A program made the position numbers and the translations under genes. Under the pieces are notes generated by a model that saw nothing but the letters and a program-made list of their open reading frames with translations, was not told the origin of the DNA and did no database searches. From Muribaculaceae bacterium (GTDB lineage Bacteria > Bacteroidota > Bacteroidia > Bacteroidales > Muribaculaceae), in the NCBI GenBank assembly GCA_017964485.1, contig JAGCRW010000061.1:1-53615 (forward strand): 53,615 nt of DNA, in the 5' to 3' direction. Of the stretch, positions 1-9,602 are shown piece after piece; the stretch's first letter is position 1; each line of letters opens with the position of its first letter.

Positions 1-173
1 AAGGCTCCACGCACGTTGCCAACTGTCGCCCAGACTATCAGTCCCCATTTGTCGAGTCCTGCGGCAAGGAGCCCCAGCATAACCACTTCACTGCTAAAGG
101 GCACGACACTACCAGCCAATATCGCCGACAGGAACATGCCCCAATAGCCATAGTCGATTAATGCCTGCTCCAT
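1..173 (-). CDS. YqaA/DedA-like inner-membrane protein, N-terminal part
   Basis: The first 57 codons of a gene that continues past the left edge. The translation starts MEQALIDYGYWGMFLSAIL and has a long hydrophobic stretch from about residue 8 to 45. A P-F-S-S-E-V-V motif is followed by A-T-V-G-N, which resembles the re-entrant helix region of the YqaA branch of the SNARE-associated/DedA family (family knowledge). These are polytopic inner-membrane proteins thought to act in membrane homeostasis or lipid transport; the exact substrate is not known. It lies 45 bp downstream of trxB on the same strand and has a possible -7 box of its own in that gap. The family call rests on a short fragment. 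Confidence 0.7.
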   Translation of the reverse strand, partial: MEQALIDYGYWGMFLSAILAGSVVPFSSEVVMLGLLAAGLDKWGLIVWATVGNVRGA

Positions 174-187
174 AAATTATATAAGGG

Positions 188-195
188 CAAAGGTA
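188..195 (-). promoter_or_regulatory. possible -7 box for the yqaA-like gene
   Basis: The minus strand reads TACCTTTG, an exact TAnnTTTG match, 14 bp before the start codon at 173. No TTTG box is seen 19-21 bp further upstream, so the gene may simply be read through from trxB. Confidence 0.35.
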
Positions 196-218
196 CAAAA
201 CCTCTCACCTCTAAACTT

Positions 219-1151
219 TTACTGCGCCGCCAAGAATTTCTCCACATCGAGTGCGGCGCGGCATCCTGTGCCTGCTGCTGCCACTGCCTGACGGTAGCGT
301 GGGTCGGCAACATCGCCAGCAGCAAACACGCCCTCCACGTTTGTGGCAGTGGTTTCCTTGTTGGTAATGATATAACCCTGTTCGTCAAGCGCGAGTTGCC
401 CGCCAAGGAAGGCAGTGTTAGGCTGATGCCCGATAGCAAGAAAGAAGCCATCGATAGCAATGTCAAATTTCTCCTCTTTATCGGTGCCTTTATATTTAAT
501 AAGGTGTGCACCCTCTACCCCATTCTCGCCAAAGAGGCCCAGGGTGTTGGTGTTGAACAGAATCTCAATATTCTCTTTCTCCTTCACGCGTTGCTGCATG
601 GCAGCGCTGGCACGCAGATAGTCCTTGCGCACAATCATATAAACCTTGCTCGCCAGGTTGCTCAGGTAATGCGCCTCCTCGCAGGCAGTGTCTCCACCAC
701 CCACTACGGCAACAACCTTCTTGCGGTAGAAGAATCCGTCGCAAGTGGCACAAGCCGAGACACCCTGACCAGCATATTTCTTCTCGTCGTCAAGACCAAG
801 ATATTTTGCCGAAGCGCCAGTGGCGACAATCACAGTATCGGCCTCAATGGTCGCACCGCCGTCGAGTGTGGCGACAAACGGACGCTTACTCAGGTCCACA
901 CTCTGCACAAATCCTGAGCGCACATCGGCACCCACATTCACCGCCTGCTCACGCATCTTCATCATCAAGTCATAGCCCTCGACTCCCGTTGGGAATCCAG
1001 GGAAATTCTCAATGGTGGTAGTGGTTGTCAACTGTCCGCCAGGCTGCAGACCCTCAAAAAGCACATTCTTCACATTGGCACGGGCGGTATAAATAGCAGC
1101 AGTATATCCTGCTGGTCCCGAACCGATTATCAAACATTGAACTTTTTCCAT
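219..1151 (-). CDS. trxB: thioredoxin reductase (NADPH)
   Basis: A 310-residue flavoprotein that reduces thioredoxin with NADPH through FAD and a redox-active disulfide. The FAD motif GSGPAG is at about residues 10-15, the active-site CATC has cysteines at 134 and 137, the NADPH motif GGGDTACEEA follows, and the C-terminal GVFAAGDV segment binds FAD. Length is normal for bacterial low-molecular-weight TrxB. The start ATG at 1151 gives the usual short lead-in to the first beta strand. It lies 56 bp after the LolA-like gene on the same strand with no clear promoter between, so it is probably co-transcribed with it. The exported thioredoxin-like protein at 31739-32233 is a different branch of thiol redox. 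Confidence 0.97.
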   Translation of the reverse strand: MEKVQCLIIGSGPAGYTAAIYTARANVKNVLFEGLQPGGQLTTTTTIENFPGFPTGVEGYDLMMKMREQAVNVGADVRSGFVQSVDLSKRPFVATLDGGATIEADTVIVATGASAKYLGLDDEKKYAGQGVSACATCDGFFYRKKVVAVVGGGDTACEEAHYLSNLASKVYMIVRKDYLRASAAMQQRVKEKENIEILFNTNTLGLFGENGVEGAHLIKYKGTDKEEKFDIAIDGFFLAIGHQPNTAFLGGQLALDEQGYIITNKETTATNVEGVFAAGDVADPRYRQAVAAAGTGCRAALDVEKFLAAQ

Positions 1152-1207
1152 TTAAGCTATAGGAATATAATGAATTAAAGGAATCAAAGCTTCCTCAAAC
1201 TGAATTA

Positions 1208-1822
1208 TCACCTCAAATCCACCACTTCGGTACCGGCGGGGACTTGGTTTTTGTCGAACTCAAATGTAGAAGCATTCACGCTTGCGTTCTTATTGTAATT
1301 GCTGATAGTAATTGTGGCCTTGGTACCATTAGTCTGTACTATCTCGGCCTTGCTGATAAGCCAAGTGGAGGTAGAGACAGTCACAAGCAGGTGCTTTACA
1401 TTGCTCTTTTTCTTGGGTGTGAAGCGCAGGGTGTAAGTACCATTGCCCTTGCCACCCTTCGAAACGATGTAGGCGCTCTTGAAGTTCTGTGCCACGCTGT
1501 AGGGGTTGGTCATCTGCAAGTCGGCAGCGGTGGGCGTGGTGATGTTCACCTCGTCGGTAGCGGTTGAATAGCTCCACATCGTGGTACCGTTGTACCAACT
1601 TTTCACGTCGTTGGCCAATAGTCGAAACTTCTTGCCGCTCATTACTAACGTACCACTTGAATTGCCCTGTGGCGACGTCATCACATAGTTGGCACTGATG
1701 GCATTGCTCGATTTCATCGCCCCTAGCACCTTGTCAACCACACTCGATGGCGACTGCGCACTGGCAGTTGCCATCACTATCAATGATAATATCAATAAAG
1801 CTGTTTTTCTCATTTTCGTCAT
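1208..1822 (-). CDS. LolA-like outer-membrane lipoprotein carrier protein
   Basis: A 204-residue exported protein. After a short basic start comes a hydrophobic signal peptide ending in A-S-A-Q, so the mature protein is periplasmic. The body has the alternating strands of the LolA/LolB fold, including a segment with the residues S-G-T-L-V-M-S-G-K-K-F-R and an M-W-S-Y-S motif, as seen in Bacteroidetes LolA-like proteins placed near ftsK. LolA carries lipoproteins from the inner to the outer membrane. The ATG at 1822 is chosen; an internal ATG three codons later would also keep the signal peptide. It lies 99 bp after ftsK, the usual neighbour in Bacteroidales. Sequence identity to classical LolA is low, so the exact cargo is inferred. 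Confidence 0.8.
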   Translation of the reverse strand: MTKMRKTALLILSLIVMATASAQSPSSVVDKVLGAMKSSNAISANYVMTSPQGNSSGTLVMSGKKFRLLANDVKSWYNGTTMWSYSTATDEVNITTPTAADLQMTNPYSVAQNFKSAYIVSKGGKGNGTYTLRFTPKKKSNVKHLLVTVSTSTWLISKAEIVQTNGTKATITISNYNKNASVNASTFEFDKNQVPAGTEVVDLR

Positions 1823-1921
1823 TTTTATATAAAATGCTCACGCTTGCAAAGATTCAAGCAAGCTTGACATTTCTCGCTTATTCGCATTTTTCTTAGTATG
1901 ACAACAAAACGCTCTCGTGGT

Positions 1922-4474
1922 TTAATTGCCCAAGAACTGGTCCAAGTCCATAGGATCCATCAGCACCTTGCGGGGTTTGCCGCCACTGGCGGGTCCTACG
2001 ATACCGGCAGCCTCGAGTTGGTCCATGATTCGACCAGCACGATTGTAACCAATGTTGTAGCTGCGCTGCAGCGATGATGTCGATGCCATGTCTTTCTGCA
2101 CCACTAAGCGTGCTATTTCCTCAAAGAGAGGATCACGATCGTTGGATACTCCACCGCCTGACATACCGCCAGCATCATATCCTCCACCCATGTCGCCTTC
2201 ATAGTCGGGAAGGATGTAAGGCTGCTCGTGGCTTACCTCAGTGTCGGCATCCTCCTGCTCCTTGATATAGTAGCAGATGTTCACAATCTCAGGAGTATCG
2301 ATAAATGGACATTGCAGACGAGTAATCTCACCGTTTGCCGAGAACAACATATCACCACGGCCAATGAGCTGCTGGGCACCAGGACGGTCAAGGATGATGC
2401 GACTGTCAACCAACTGCGACACACGGAAGGCGATTCGACCAGGGAAGTTGGCCTTGATTAGACCAGTAATTACGTTCGACGACGGACGCTGAGTGGCAAT
2501 AATCATATGGATTCCCACGGCACGCGCCTTCTGGGCAATGCGAACGATGGGTGTCTCAACCTCCTTGCCAGCAGTCATAATCAAGTCGCTGAACTCATCA
2601 ACAATCACTACAATGTAAGGCATATACTGATAGAACTCGCCCTTCTCGTTCGTCTTGTGACGCAGTTCCTTGCGCCAACGACGGTTGTAGTCCTCGAGCT
2701 TGCGCTCACCCACTTCCTCAAGCACGAGATAGCGATTTTCCATCTCCTGGACAAGCGAGTTGAGCGTCTGTACAACCTTAGCGGTATCGGTGATAATGGC
2801 TTTTTCCTCGCCCTCAACCTTGGCAAAGAAGTACTTCTCGAGCGAAGCATAGAGACTGAACTCCACCTTCTTGGGGTCAACAAGCACAAATTTCAATTCG
2901 CTTGGTCCCTTCTTGTAGAGAAGCGAAGCAATAATAGCATTGAGTCCCACCGACTTACCTTGACCTGTAGCACCAGCCACGAGCAGGTGAGGCATCTTGG
3001 TGAGGTCGGCGACAAACACGTCGTTGCTCACAGTGCTACCAAGCACCATAGGCAAGGCGGCCTTGCTCTCCTGGAACGCGCGCGAAGCGATGGCCTCACG
3101 CATGGGCACCACTTGAGGATCATGGTTAGGCACCTCGATGCCAATTGTGCCTCGGCCAGGCATAGGTGCGATGATGCGTATACCCAATGCAGCCAAACTC
3201 AATGCGATATCATCCTCTAGGTTGCGGATTTTGCTAATGCGCACGCCCTCTTCAGGAACTATCTCAAAGAGCGTCACTGTGGGGCCCACATGAGCGATAA
3301 TGGTCTTGATAGCGATACCATACTGCCCCAATGTCTCAACAATACGAGTCTTATTGGCTTCCTGCTCAGCAACATCCACATTGTCGACATTGGTCTTAAG
3401 GTCGGCAAGCAGGTCGAGAGTTGGGAAACGGTAGTGCATATACTCACCCGTTGGATCATGAGGATTGGTAATGCCCTTGGCTCGCTCTATCTCGCCAGCC
3501 TTCTCTATTCTCATATCGGGTTCCTTTTCGCCACGATTGCCCTTGTTTGACGAGCGGCGATTATTTTTCTCCTTGACGGTGTCTTCTTCGCGCTTGTCAT
3601 TTTTGCGCCCACCTCTCACGGGTGCTGCCTCGGTGTGCTCGTCACCCTTGAAATCGGCCAACTCTGCACTCATCTCAGTATTGCCATCTGCAGCATCTTT
3701 GCCACGATGCGGCACATGCAACTTCTTGACTTTCTTGACGGTATTTATCACGTCAATAATAAGTTGATAGCAAATCAAAATCCACAAAACCAACAGGATG
3801 AGATTCACGGCTATCATTCCTGGCAGGCCCAGCAGACCATAGAGCCACTGGTTGGCATAATGCCCCAAGTCGCCGCCAGGCCTGAAATAAGAGAACCCGG
3901 CAAAGAATGTGCATGCCGACACCACCATCGAGAAGGTGAGGATGCTATATAGCGACGTGAAGGTGTAAGCGTAGAAATTGGTGCGGTGGCGACGCATTAT
4001 CCTAAGACCGATGACAAAGCACCAAAGCACAATGATAAATGCAGCAAAGCCCACACCATTCTTTATGAAAAACTCGGCAGTTGCGGCACCTATCGACCCG
4101 CCCAGGTTCTTCACCACTGGCGCTGCCTCGGCAGGATCAACCGCCGATTTCATGTTTTGCTCAGTCATGTTGACTATCTCGCCTGCATTCTGACCTATAG
4201 AACCACCATAGACTTTACCCTGGTCGGCTCCTCCTGAGAATAGCACAAACGACAAGAAAGTGATTAATAAATACACTCCCAAAATCATCAGAATCACACC
4301 CACAGCAAATCGGGTGCGATCATGGCTGAAGAAATTGACAAACCTCTTCCATGCCGAAACGTTCTCAACCTCTTCACGCTTGTTTTTCTCTTCTTGTTTC
4401 TTCTTTTTTGAGCGTTCCTTAATCGCCGACGTATCGACGCCCTGCCCATCAAACATTTGACTGTCTTTACTCAT
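1922..4474 (-). CDS. ftsK: FtsK/SpoIIIE family DNA translocase
   Basis: An 850-residue septal DNA pump that helps resolve and move chromosome termini at division. Residues 1-50 are charged and cytoplasmic. Four membrane segments follow up to about residue 245, then a low-complexity Lys/Asp/Glu/Arg linker, then the motor. The Walker A motif GATGQGKSVG is near residue 497, and the Walker B region has VIVDEFSDL. The last 65 residues form the gamma winged-helix domain that reads KOPS-type signals, with an SLQRSYNIGYNRAGRIMDQL core. Length and order are typical for Bacteroidetes FtsK. It heads the ftsK - lolA - trxB unit; the 73-bp gap to trkH holds an AT-rich stretch but no exact -7 box. Confidence 0.96.
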   Translation of the reverse strand: MSKDSQMFDGQGVDTSAIKERSKKKKQEEKNKREEVENVSAWKRFVNFFSHDRTRFAVGVILMILGVYLLITFLSFVLFSGGADQGKVYGGSIGQNAGEIVNMTEQNMKSAVDPAEAAPVVKNLGGSIGAATAEFFIKNGVGFAAFIIVLWCFVIGLRIMRRHRTNFYAYTFTSLYSILTFSMVVSACTFFAGFSYFRPGGDLGHYANQWLYGLLGLPGMIAVNLILLVLWILICYQLIIDVINTVKKVKKLHVPHRGKDAADGNTEMSAELADFKGDEHTEAAPVRGGRKNDKREEDTVKEKNNRRSSNKGNRGEKEPDMRIEKAGEIERAKGITNPHDPTGEYMHYRFPTLDLLADLKTNVDNVDVAEQEANKTRIVETLGQYGIAIKTIIAHVGPTVTLFEIVPEEGVRISKIRNLEDDIALSLAALGIRIIAPMPGRGTIGIEVPNHDPQVVPMREAIASRAFQESKAALPMVLGSTVSNDVFVADLTKMPHLLVAGATGQGKSVGLNAIIASLLYKKGPSELKFVLVDPKKVEFSLYASLEKYFFAKVEGEEKAIITDTAKVVQTLNSLVQEMENRYLVLEEVGERKLEDYNRRWRKELRHKTNEKGEFYQYMPYIVVIVDEFSDLIMTAGKEVETPIVRIAQKARAVGIHMIIATQRPSSNVITGLIKANFPGRIAFRVSQLVDSRIILDRPGAQQLIGRGDMLFSANGEITRLQCPFIDTPEIVNICYYIKEQEDADTEVSHEQPYILPDYEGDMGGGYDAGGMSGGGVSNDRDPLFEEIARLVVQKDMASTSSLQRSYNIGYNRAGRIMDQLEAAGIVGPASGGKPRKVLMDPMDLDQFLGN

Positions 4475-4547
4475 TTTTTCATTTCATTCGGCCCACTAAT
4501 GGGGCAATTTCACAATATACTCGTTATTTTTTTATCTATAATATTTT

Positions 4548-6050
4548 TCAATCTCTCTTCCAGAAACTGGGCGTGAGCAATGCCAAAACCGTGAACACTT
4601 CAAGACGACCAATCATCATCTCTATTGCCAGCAGCCACTTGCACACATCAGGTATCATTGCGAACTTGTCGTCGCCTCCTGTCATCTCACCATAGCCAAA
4701 GCCTATGTTACTAATCGCCGACAATGAATTAAAAAACGCATCAAATGCCGGCATGCCAAACAAGGTGAGAACTACCGCCATAAACACCATTACAGCAACA
4801 TAAATCGACAAAAACGCCAGCACCTTCTCCACAATCACATGAGGAACCGACTTGCCGTCAAGGCGCACCGACGTCACGGCATTACTATGCACCACTTTAT
4901 ACAACTCGTTCTTGATATTCTTCAGCAACACAACAAATCGGTCAATCTTGGCACCACCGGCGGTTGATCCTGCCATACCACCAAAGAACATGAGCAACAT
5001 CAAAGCAAAGAAGATGAACTGACCCTCATGCTCATAGTTGTAGGTAGCAAATCCAGTAGATGTGATAGCCGAAATGGTATCAAACACCGATAGCACCAAA
5101 GCAAAGTCCCAGTCCTTGACAAAGCCCATATACATAATGCGGGAAAACACTATCGTGGAACCCACGATTATCACAAAGAAATACCACTTTAATGTGTCGC
5201 TGCGCTTGAACTCGCTGAACCGTCCACGCACCACCACGTTGTAGATGATGGTGAAATTGATACCACACACCATCATAAACAGAATTATCACTATATCGGT
5301 GTAATAATCGTGCCAGAAGTGAAGACCATTGTTCTTGGTAGAGAAACCGCCTGTCGATACTGTGCTCATGGTGTGGCAGATGGCATCATACCAGTCCATG
5401 GGACCAATCGTCAGCAATGCTGCCAAAACTACTGTAAACACAAGGTAAATTCCCCACAGACTCTTTGCAGTCTGGCTCACGCGAGGGCGCATGCGCTCAT
5501 GGGTGATGCCAGTTACCTCACTGTTGAAGAGCGAAACGCCGCCCTTGTAGTTGAGCATAGGAATCACAGCAAGGGTGAACAAGATAATTCCCATGCCACC
5601 TATCCACTGCATCATCGAGCGCCAAAAGAGCACTCCACGCGGCAAGGCTTCTACATTGGTGATTACCGAGGCACCAGTTGTTGTAAATCCCGACATCGAC
5701 TCAAAGAACCCGTCGGTTATTCCATTCACAGTATTTGAGAAGATGAACGGCAACATTCCAAAGATAGAGAAGAAAATCCACACCGTAGCAGTGAGCAACA
5801 ATCCCTCACGCTTGCGCATTGTCTTGCTCTTAGGCTTTATGAAATGGTTCATCACCAAGCCTGTGGCAAAAGTCAGAGCCACCGAGACAGCAAACTCTGC
5901 AGCTACCAGCAACTCTTCATAGATGATAGACACCACCAGGGGCACTGCCATAAACAATGCCTCAATCATAAGCAGCCATCCTACCACCCGAAGCACAATG
6001 GCAAAGTTGATGGAGTGACTAAACTTGCGCGGCGCTACCAATAAATGCAT
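4548..6050 (-). CDS. trkH: TrkH/KtrB-type potassium transporter
   Basis: A 500-residue polytopic membrane protein, the K+-conducting subunit of the Trk/Ktr uptake system. Four membrane-pore-membrane repeats can be picked out by their filter-like signatures TTTGAS, STGGFS, TSTGFA and SNIGFG, each with the conserved glycine that lines the pore. It ends in a short basic tail, FWKRD. It is transcribed 52 bp after trkA, whose product gates it with NAD(H)/ATP. The dxs-trkA-trkH order is common in Bacteroidales. The start ATG at 6050 precedes a typical amphipathic lead of about 20 residues. Confidence 0.95.
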   Translation of the reverse strand: MHLLVAPRKFSHSINFAIVLRVVGWLLMIEALFMAVPLVVSIIYEELLVAAEFAVSVALTFATGLVMNHFIKPKSKTMRKREGLLLTATVWIFFSIFGMLPFIFSNTVNGITDGFFESMSGFTTTGASVITNVEALPRGVLFWRSMMQWIGGMGIILFTLAVIPMLNYKGGVSLFNSEVTGITHERMRPRVSQTAKSLWGIYLVFTVVLAALLTIGPMDWYDAICHTMSTVSTGGFSTKNNGLHFWHDYYTDIVIILFMMVCGINFTIIYNVVVRGRFSEFKRSDTLKWYFFVIIVGSTIVFSRIMYMGFVKDWDFALVLSVFDTISAITSTGFATYNYEHEGQFIFFALMLLMFFGGMAGSTAGGAKIDRFVVLLKNIKNELYKVVHSNAVTSVRLDGKSVPHVIVEKVLAFLSIYVAVMVFMAVVLTLFGMPAFDAFFNSLSAISNIGFGYGEMTGGDDKFAMIPDVCKWLLAIEMMIGRLEVFTVLALLTPSFWKRD

Positions 6051-6102
6051 ATCTTTAGTTCTAAATTGTTGGTCCTAGATTTTCTAGTTTCTAACTTAAC
6101 AT

Positions 6103-7434
6103 TTATCCAAACATTTTCTCTATCTTGTGTATCGCTCCTGAGAGGCAGAATACTACCACCTTATCGCCGGCCATAAGGCGGGTGTCGCCATTCACCAGCT
6201 GACCCACGCCATTGCGTACCATACCGGCGATGGTCATGTCGCGGCTGAGCTTAAGGTCTTTCACCGGAGCCTTGGTAACCTTGGCTCCTGCTCCAACTTC
6301 CAGCTCTGCAACCTCGGCGTCGGCAAGGGCGAGGCACTTGGCGTTGTCGGTGTCGGCATCAATCATCATCTGGAAGATAGTACTCGAGGCAATGAGCTTC
6401 TTGTTGATGATAGTGCCAATGTTGAAGTTCTCGGCCTCGTTGATGAATTGCAGGTTCTCTACCTGGGCAATCGTCTTCTTCATGCCCAGTTCTTTGGCCA
6501 TTATGCAGCTCAAGATATTACTCTCGCTGCTGTCGCCCATAGCGGCAAACACGTCATAATCTTCCACGCCCTCTTCTTCAAGCACATCGTTGTTGCCAGC
6601 CTCATAATGCACAATGTTGCACTCTGGCAGCTCCTCGGCAAGCTTCTCACAACTCTCATAGTCGCTGTCCATGATTTTGACCTTGTATTTGCCCGAAATG
6701 AGCAGAGCAAGCTGTTTCACAATCTCGTTGCTGCCAAGAATGAGCACTCGCTCCACTTTGTGCCTATCTTTGCCACACATATCCCTCACAGCCTCAACTT
6801 TATCGGGAGTAGTGGCGATATAGAGGATATCATTTGACTGTAGTTCATCATCACCGCCTGGAATGATAATCTCGCGATTTCGTTTTATGGCATTTATGTG
6901 CATAAAATCAGAAGCACCTCCCAAATCTTTAAGTTTGTGCCCCACAATGCGAGCGTTATCCCTAATCTTTACACCTACTACTATCAGTTCGCCATTAAGC
7001 ATCTCAAACCAATTCCTGACCCATGTGTGCTCAATGGCAGTCTGTATCTCCAAAGCGGCAAGATACTCGGGATAAATGAGCGCATCAATGCCGTAGGATG
7101 AAAAGAACTTCTTTGAAGCAGGCTTCATAAAATCAAAGTTGTCGATGCGTGCCACTGCTTTGCGGCAGCCAAGGCTCTTGGCCATCGAACTCGCAATCAC
7201 ATTGATGGTCTCGTGAGGAGTGACAGCGATAAAAATGTCGGAAGAACCCACTTTGATGCTTTTCAGCACATCAAACGATACAGCGCTGCCCACAACAGTC
7301 ATGAGGTTGTAGTTGTCGAGGGTGCGCAGTTTTTTCACATCCTTGTCAACAACAATTATGTCTTGCTCTTCGTTGGAGAGCATCTTTGCCAAGTGTGTAC
7401 CCACTTCGCCAGCTCCGGCAATCACAATTCTCAT
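6103..7434 (-). CDS. trkA: Trk system potassium uptake regulator TrkA
   Basis: A 443-residue cytoplasmic gating protein with two RCK_N/RCK_C pairs. The first Rossmann motif is GAGEVGTHLAK at residues 6-16. The second nucleotide-binding half starts near residue 230 with VLILGSNEIVKQLA. TrkA rings bind NAD(H) or nucleotides and control TrkH (family knowledge). The start codon overlaps the dxs stop by 4 bp in the ATGA arrangement, which points to translational coupling, and trkH follows 52 bp later. Length is normal for two-domain TrkA. Confidence 0.95.
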   Translation of the reverse strand: MRIVIAGAGEVGTHLAKMLSNEEQDIIVVDKDVKKLRTLDNYNLMTVVGSAVSFDVLKSIKVGSSDIFIAVTPHETINVIASSMAKSLGCRKAVARIDNFDFMKPASKKFFSSYGIDALIYPEYLAALEIQTAIEHTWVRNWFEMLNGELIVVGVKIRDNARIVGHKLKDLGGASDFMHINAIKRNREIIIPGGDDELQSNDILYIATTPDKVEAVRDMCGKDRHKVERVLILGSNEIVKQLALLISGKYKVKIMDSDYESCEKLAEELPECNIVHYEAGNNDVLEEEGVEDYDVFAAMGDSSESNILSCIMAKELGMKKTIAQVENLQFINEAENFNIGTIINKKLIASSTIFQMMIDADTDNAKCLALADAEVAELEVGAGAKVTKAPVKDLKLSRDMTIAGMVRNGVGQLVNGDTRLMAGDKVVVFCLSGAIHKIEKMFG

Positions 7435-9356
7435 AGGTCGGTATCTTTTAGCAGTTGTTTCACTTTGTTCTCTATCGATGCAGCGTCAAGACCACATTGC
7501 TCATGCAGCTGCTTCACGGTGCCCTGGTCAACAAATGTGTCGGGCACGCCCAGGCGCAACAGTCTTGCGTTGATTTTATGGTCGGCAAGCCATTCAGCAA
7601 CAGCGCCGCCCAAGCCTCCTGTAGTGGTGCCTTCCTCAATGGTGATAATTTTGCGGTAGCGGCTCGACACCTCCTGCAATATCTCCTCATCAAGGGGCTT
7701 AAGGAATATCATGTCGTAGTGCGCCACTTCAATGCCCTGCTCGTGGAGCGAGTCACAAGCATCTGCAACGTTGACGCCTATTGTTCCTATGCTCAATATC
7801 GCCACATCGTTTCCGTCGCGCAGCTTGCGACCCTTGCCAATGGGCAGCATCACTGGTTCGTTTTGCCAATCAACAAGTCTGCCCGCACCACGAGGGTAGC
7901 GAATGGAGAATGGGCCATCGTTGTAGTTATTGGCAGTGAACATGAGGTTTCGCAGACTATGCTCATCAAGAGGGGCGCTAACCACCATACCAGGGATAGC
8001 GCGCATAAATGGTAAGTCGAAGAGGCCATGGTGCGTTACACCATCCTCTCCCACTAATCCAGCGCGGTCAAGGCAGAAGGTCACTGGCAACTTGGCAATC
8101 GACACATCGTTGATGATTGAGTCGTAAGCACGCTGAATGAAGGCGCTATAGATTGCCACATAAGGCTTCAGACCTTCTTTTGCCAAACCTCCAGCAAAGG
8201 TCACAGCATGACCCTCGCTAATGCCCACATCAAATGTGCGAGTGGGATAAGCCTCCTGCATCATCGACACCGAGGTGCCCGAAGGCATAGCAGCGGTGAT
8301 TGCCACAACCTTGTCATCGCTCTTGGCAAGCTCCACAAGTGTCTTTCCAAACACATCCTGGAACTTAAGCGGCTTGCCGCTCGATGAGCCCTTGATGCGC
8401 TCACCGGTGTCTTCGTCAAACTTGCCTGGCGCGTGCCACGTTGTGGGGTCTTTCTCGGCAGGCTCATAGCCTTTGCCCTTGACGGTGCGCACATGCACGA
8501 GTTTGGGACCCGACATGTCTTTAATGTCGCTAAAAGTCTTAACCAGGCGCTTTACATCATGACCATCAAATGGGCCAAAGTAGCGGATATTAAGACCTTC
8601 AAATATATTCTGCCTTCCTGTGAGCATCGACTTCATGGCGTTGTTGAAGCGCAATACCACACCCTTGCCACTGTCGCCAATGACGTGATGCTTGCGCATG
8701 AACTGATAGGTCTTATAGCGCATGTTGTTATAGCGCTTCGACGCTGTCATGCGGGTCATATACTCACCAAGAGCACCCACTGGGCGGTCAATCGACATGT
8801 CGTTGTCGTTGAGCACTATGAGCAGGTTGTTTTTGTGATTGGAGGCATTGTTGATGCCCTCAAACGCCAAGCCGCCGCTAATCGACGCGTCGCCAATCAC
8901 TGCTACCACACGACGCTGGGGGTTGTTGAGCAGCTCGCTGGCTATCGACATTCCAAGCGCCGCCGAGATGGAGTTGCTGGCATGGCCAGCCTGGAAAGTG
9001 TCGTACTCGCTCTCGCTGGGATTTGGGAAGCCACTAAGGCCATCTTTCTTGCGGTTGGTGGAGAAGCGGTCGCGGCGACCAGTCAATATCTTATGGGCAT
9101 AGGCCTGATGGCCAACATCCCACACCAGACGGTCGTCGGGGGTGTTGAACACATAGTGAAGCGCCACAGCAATCTCCACAGCTCCCATGCTCGAGGCGAA
9201 GTGCCCTGGGTTCTCGCTCAACTCATGAACGATGAACTTGCGCAACTCGTCGCACACGGCAGGCAACTGCTCCACGTCGAGTTTCTTCAAGTCGGCGGGA
9301 GAGTCAATCCTCGACAGCAAGGGGAAATGCTCTTGTATATATTCTTTGCTCGACAT
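7431..9356 (-). CDS. dxs: 1-deoxy-D-xylulose-5-phosphate synthase
   Basis: A 641-residue thiamine-diphosphate enzyme that joins pyruvate and glyceraldehyde-3-phosphate in the first step of the MEP isoprenoid pathway. The N-terminal domain has the catalytic histidine region WDVGHQAYAHKILTGR and the ThDP/Mg2+ motif GDASISGG. The pyrimidine domain carries DRAGLVGEDGVTHHG, and a transketolase C-terminal domain ends the protein. Length is typical. It sits 5 bp after a small membrane-protein gene and overlaps trkA by 4 bp, so the four genes form one transcription unit. Confidence 0.97.
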   Translation of the reverse strand: MSSKEYIQEHFPLLSRIDSPADLKKLDVEQLPAVCDELRKFIVHELSENPGHFASSMGAVEIAVALHYVFNTPDDRLVWDVGHQAYAHKILTGRRDRFSTNRKKDGLSGFPNPSESEYDTFQAGHASNSISAALGMSIASELLNNPQRRVVAVIGDASISGGLAFEGINNASNHKNNLLIVLNDNDMSIDRPVGALGEYMTRMTASKRYNNMRYKTYQFMRKHHVIGDSGKGVVLRFNNAMKSMLTGRQNIFEGLNIRYFGPFDGHDVKRLVKTFSDIKDMSGPKLVHVRTVKGKGYEPAEKDPTTWHAPGKFDEDTGERIKGSSSGKPLKFQDVFGKTLVELAKSDDKVVAITAAMPSGTSVSMMQEAYPTRTFDVGISEGHAVTFAGGLAKEGLKPYVAIYSAFIQRAYDSIINDVSIAKLPVTFCLDRAGLVGEDGVTHHGLFDLPFMRAIPGMVVSAPLDEHSLRNLMFTANNYNDGPFSIRYPRGAGRLVDWQNEPVMLPIGKGRKLRDGNDVAILSIGTIGVNVADACDSLHEQGIEVAHYDMIFLKPLDEEILQEVSSRYRKIITIEEGTTTGGLGGAVAEWLADHKINARLLRLGVPDTFVDQGTVKQLHEQCGLDAASIENKVKQLLKDTDL

Positions 9357-9361
9357 TTAAT

Positions 9362-9538
9362 TCATTTCTTATTCTTCACATACTTCTTGTAGAGCGGCAC
9401 AAACACGATGATGCCACTTGCCACGATGGCAAAAATCACCATGAAGTCGATACGCTGACTACGCGTCAGGAGGATGTAAACCAAGAAGATCCACAGTCCC
9501 AAGATGCAAGCAAAACGTATCCAATTTCCTGTCGTCAT
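9362..9538 (-). CDS. small two-helix membrane protein of unknown function
   Basis: A 58-residue protein starting MTTGNWIRFACILGLWIFL and ending KKYVKNKK. It has two hydrophobic helices, at about residues 8-24 and 32-50, separated by a TRSQRID turn, with a basic tail that should face the cytoplasm. The stop lies 5 bp before the dxs start. The tight spacing, the shared upstream promoter and the clean membrane pattern support it as a real first gene of the dxs-trkA-trkH unit. I do not recognise a named family. Confidence 0.75.
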   Translation of the reverse strand: MTTGNWIRFACILGLWIFLVYILLTRSQRIDFMVIFAIVASGIIVFVPLYKKYVKNKK

Positions 9539-9583
9539 CTACAATAAATATACCCTAAAAACAAAAAATATCACTTTAACTTG

Positions 9584-9591
9584 CAAAGTTA
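9584..9591 (-). promoter_or_regulatory. -7 promoter box for the small gene-dxs-trkA-trkH unit
   Basis: The minus strand reads TAACTTTG, an exact TAnnTTTG match, 45 bp before the start at 9538. The place where a TTTG box would lie is occupied by the palindrome at 9603-9622. Confidence 0.6.
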
Positions 9592-9602
9592 CGAAAACAA
9601 TT

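Noticed and set aside
158..511. A 117-codon open frame over the trxB end
   Set aside because: It overlaps trxB in another frame and the yqaA-like start, and has no family features.
1854..1867. Short palindrome (arms TCAAGC/GCTTGA) before the LolA-like gene
   Set aside because: Only 6-bp arms, with no promoter box in a clear position; chance occurrence is likely.
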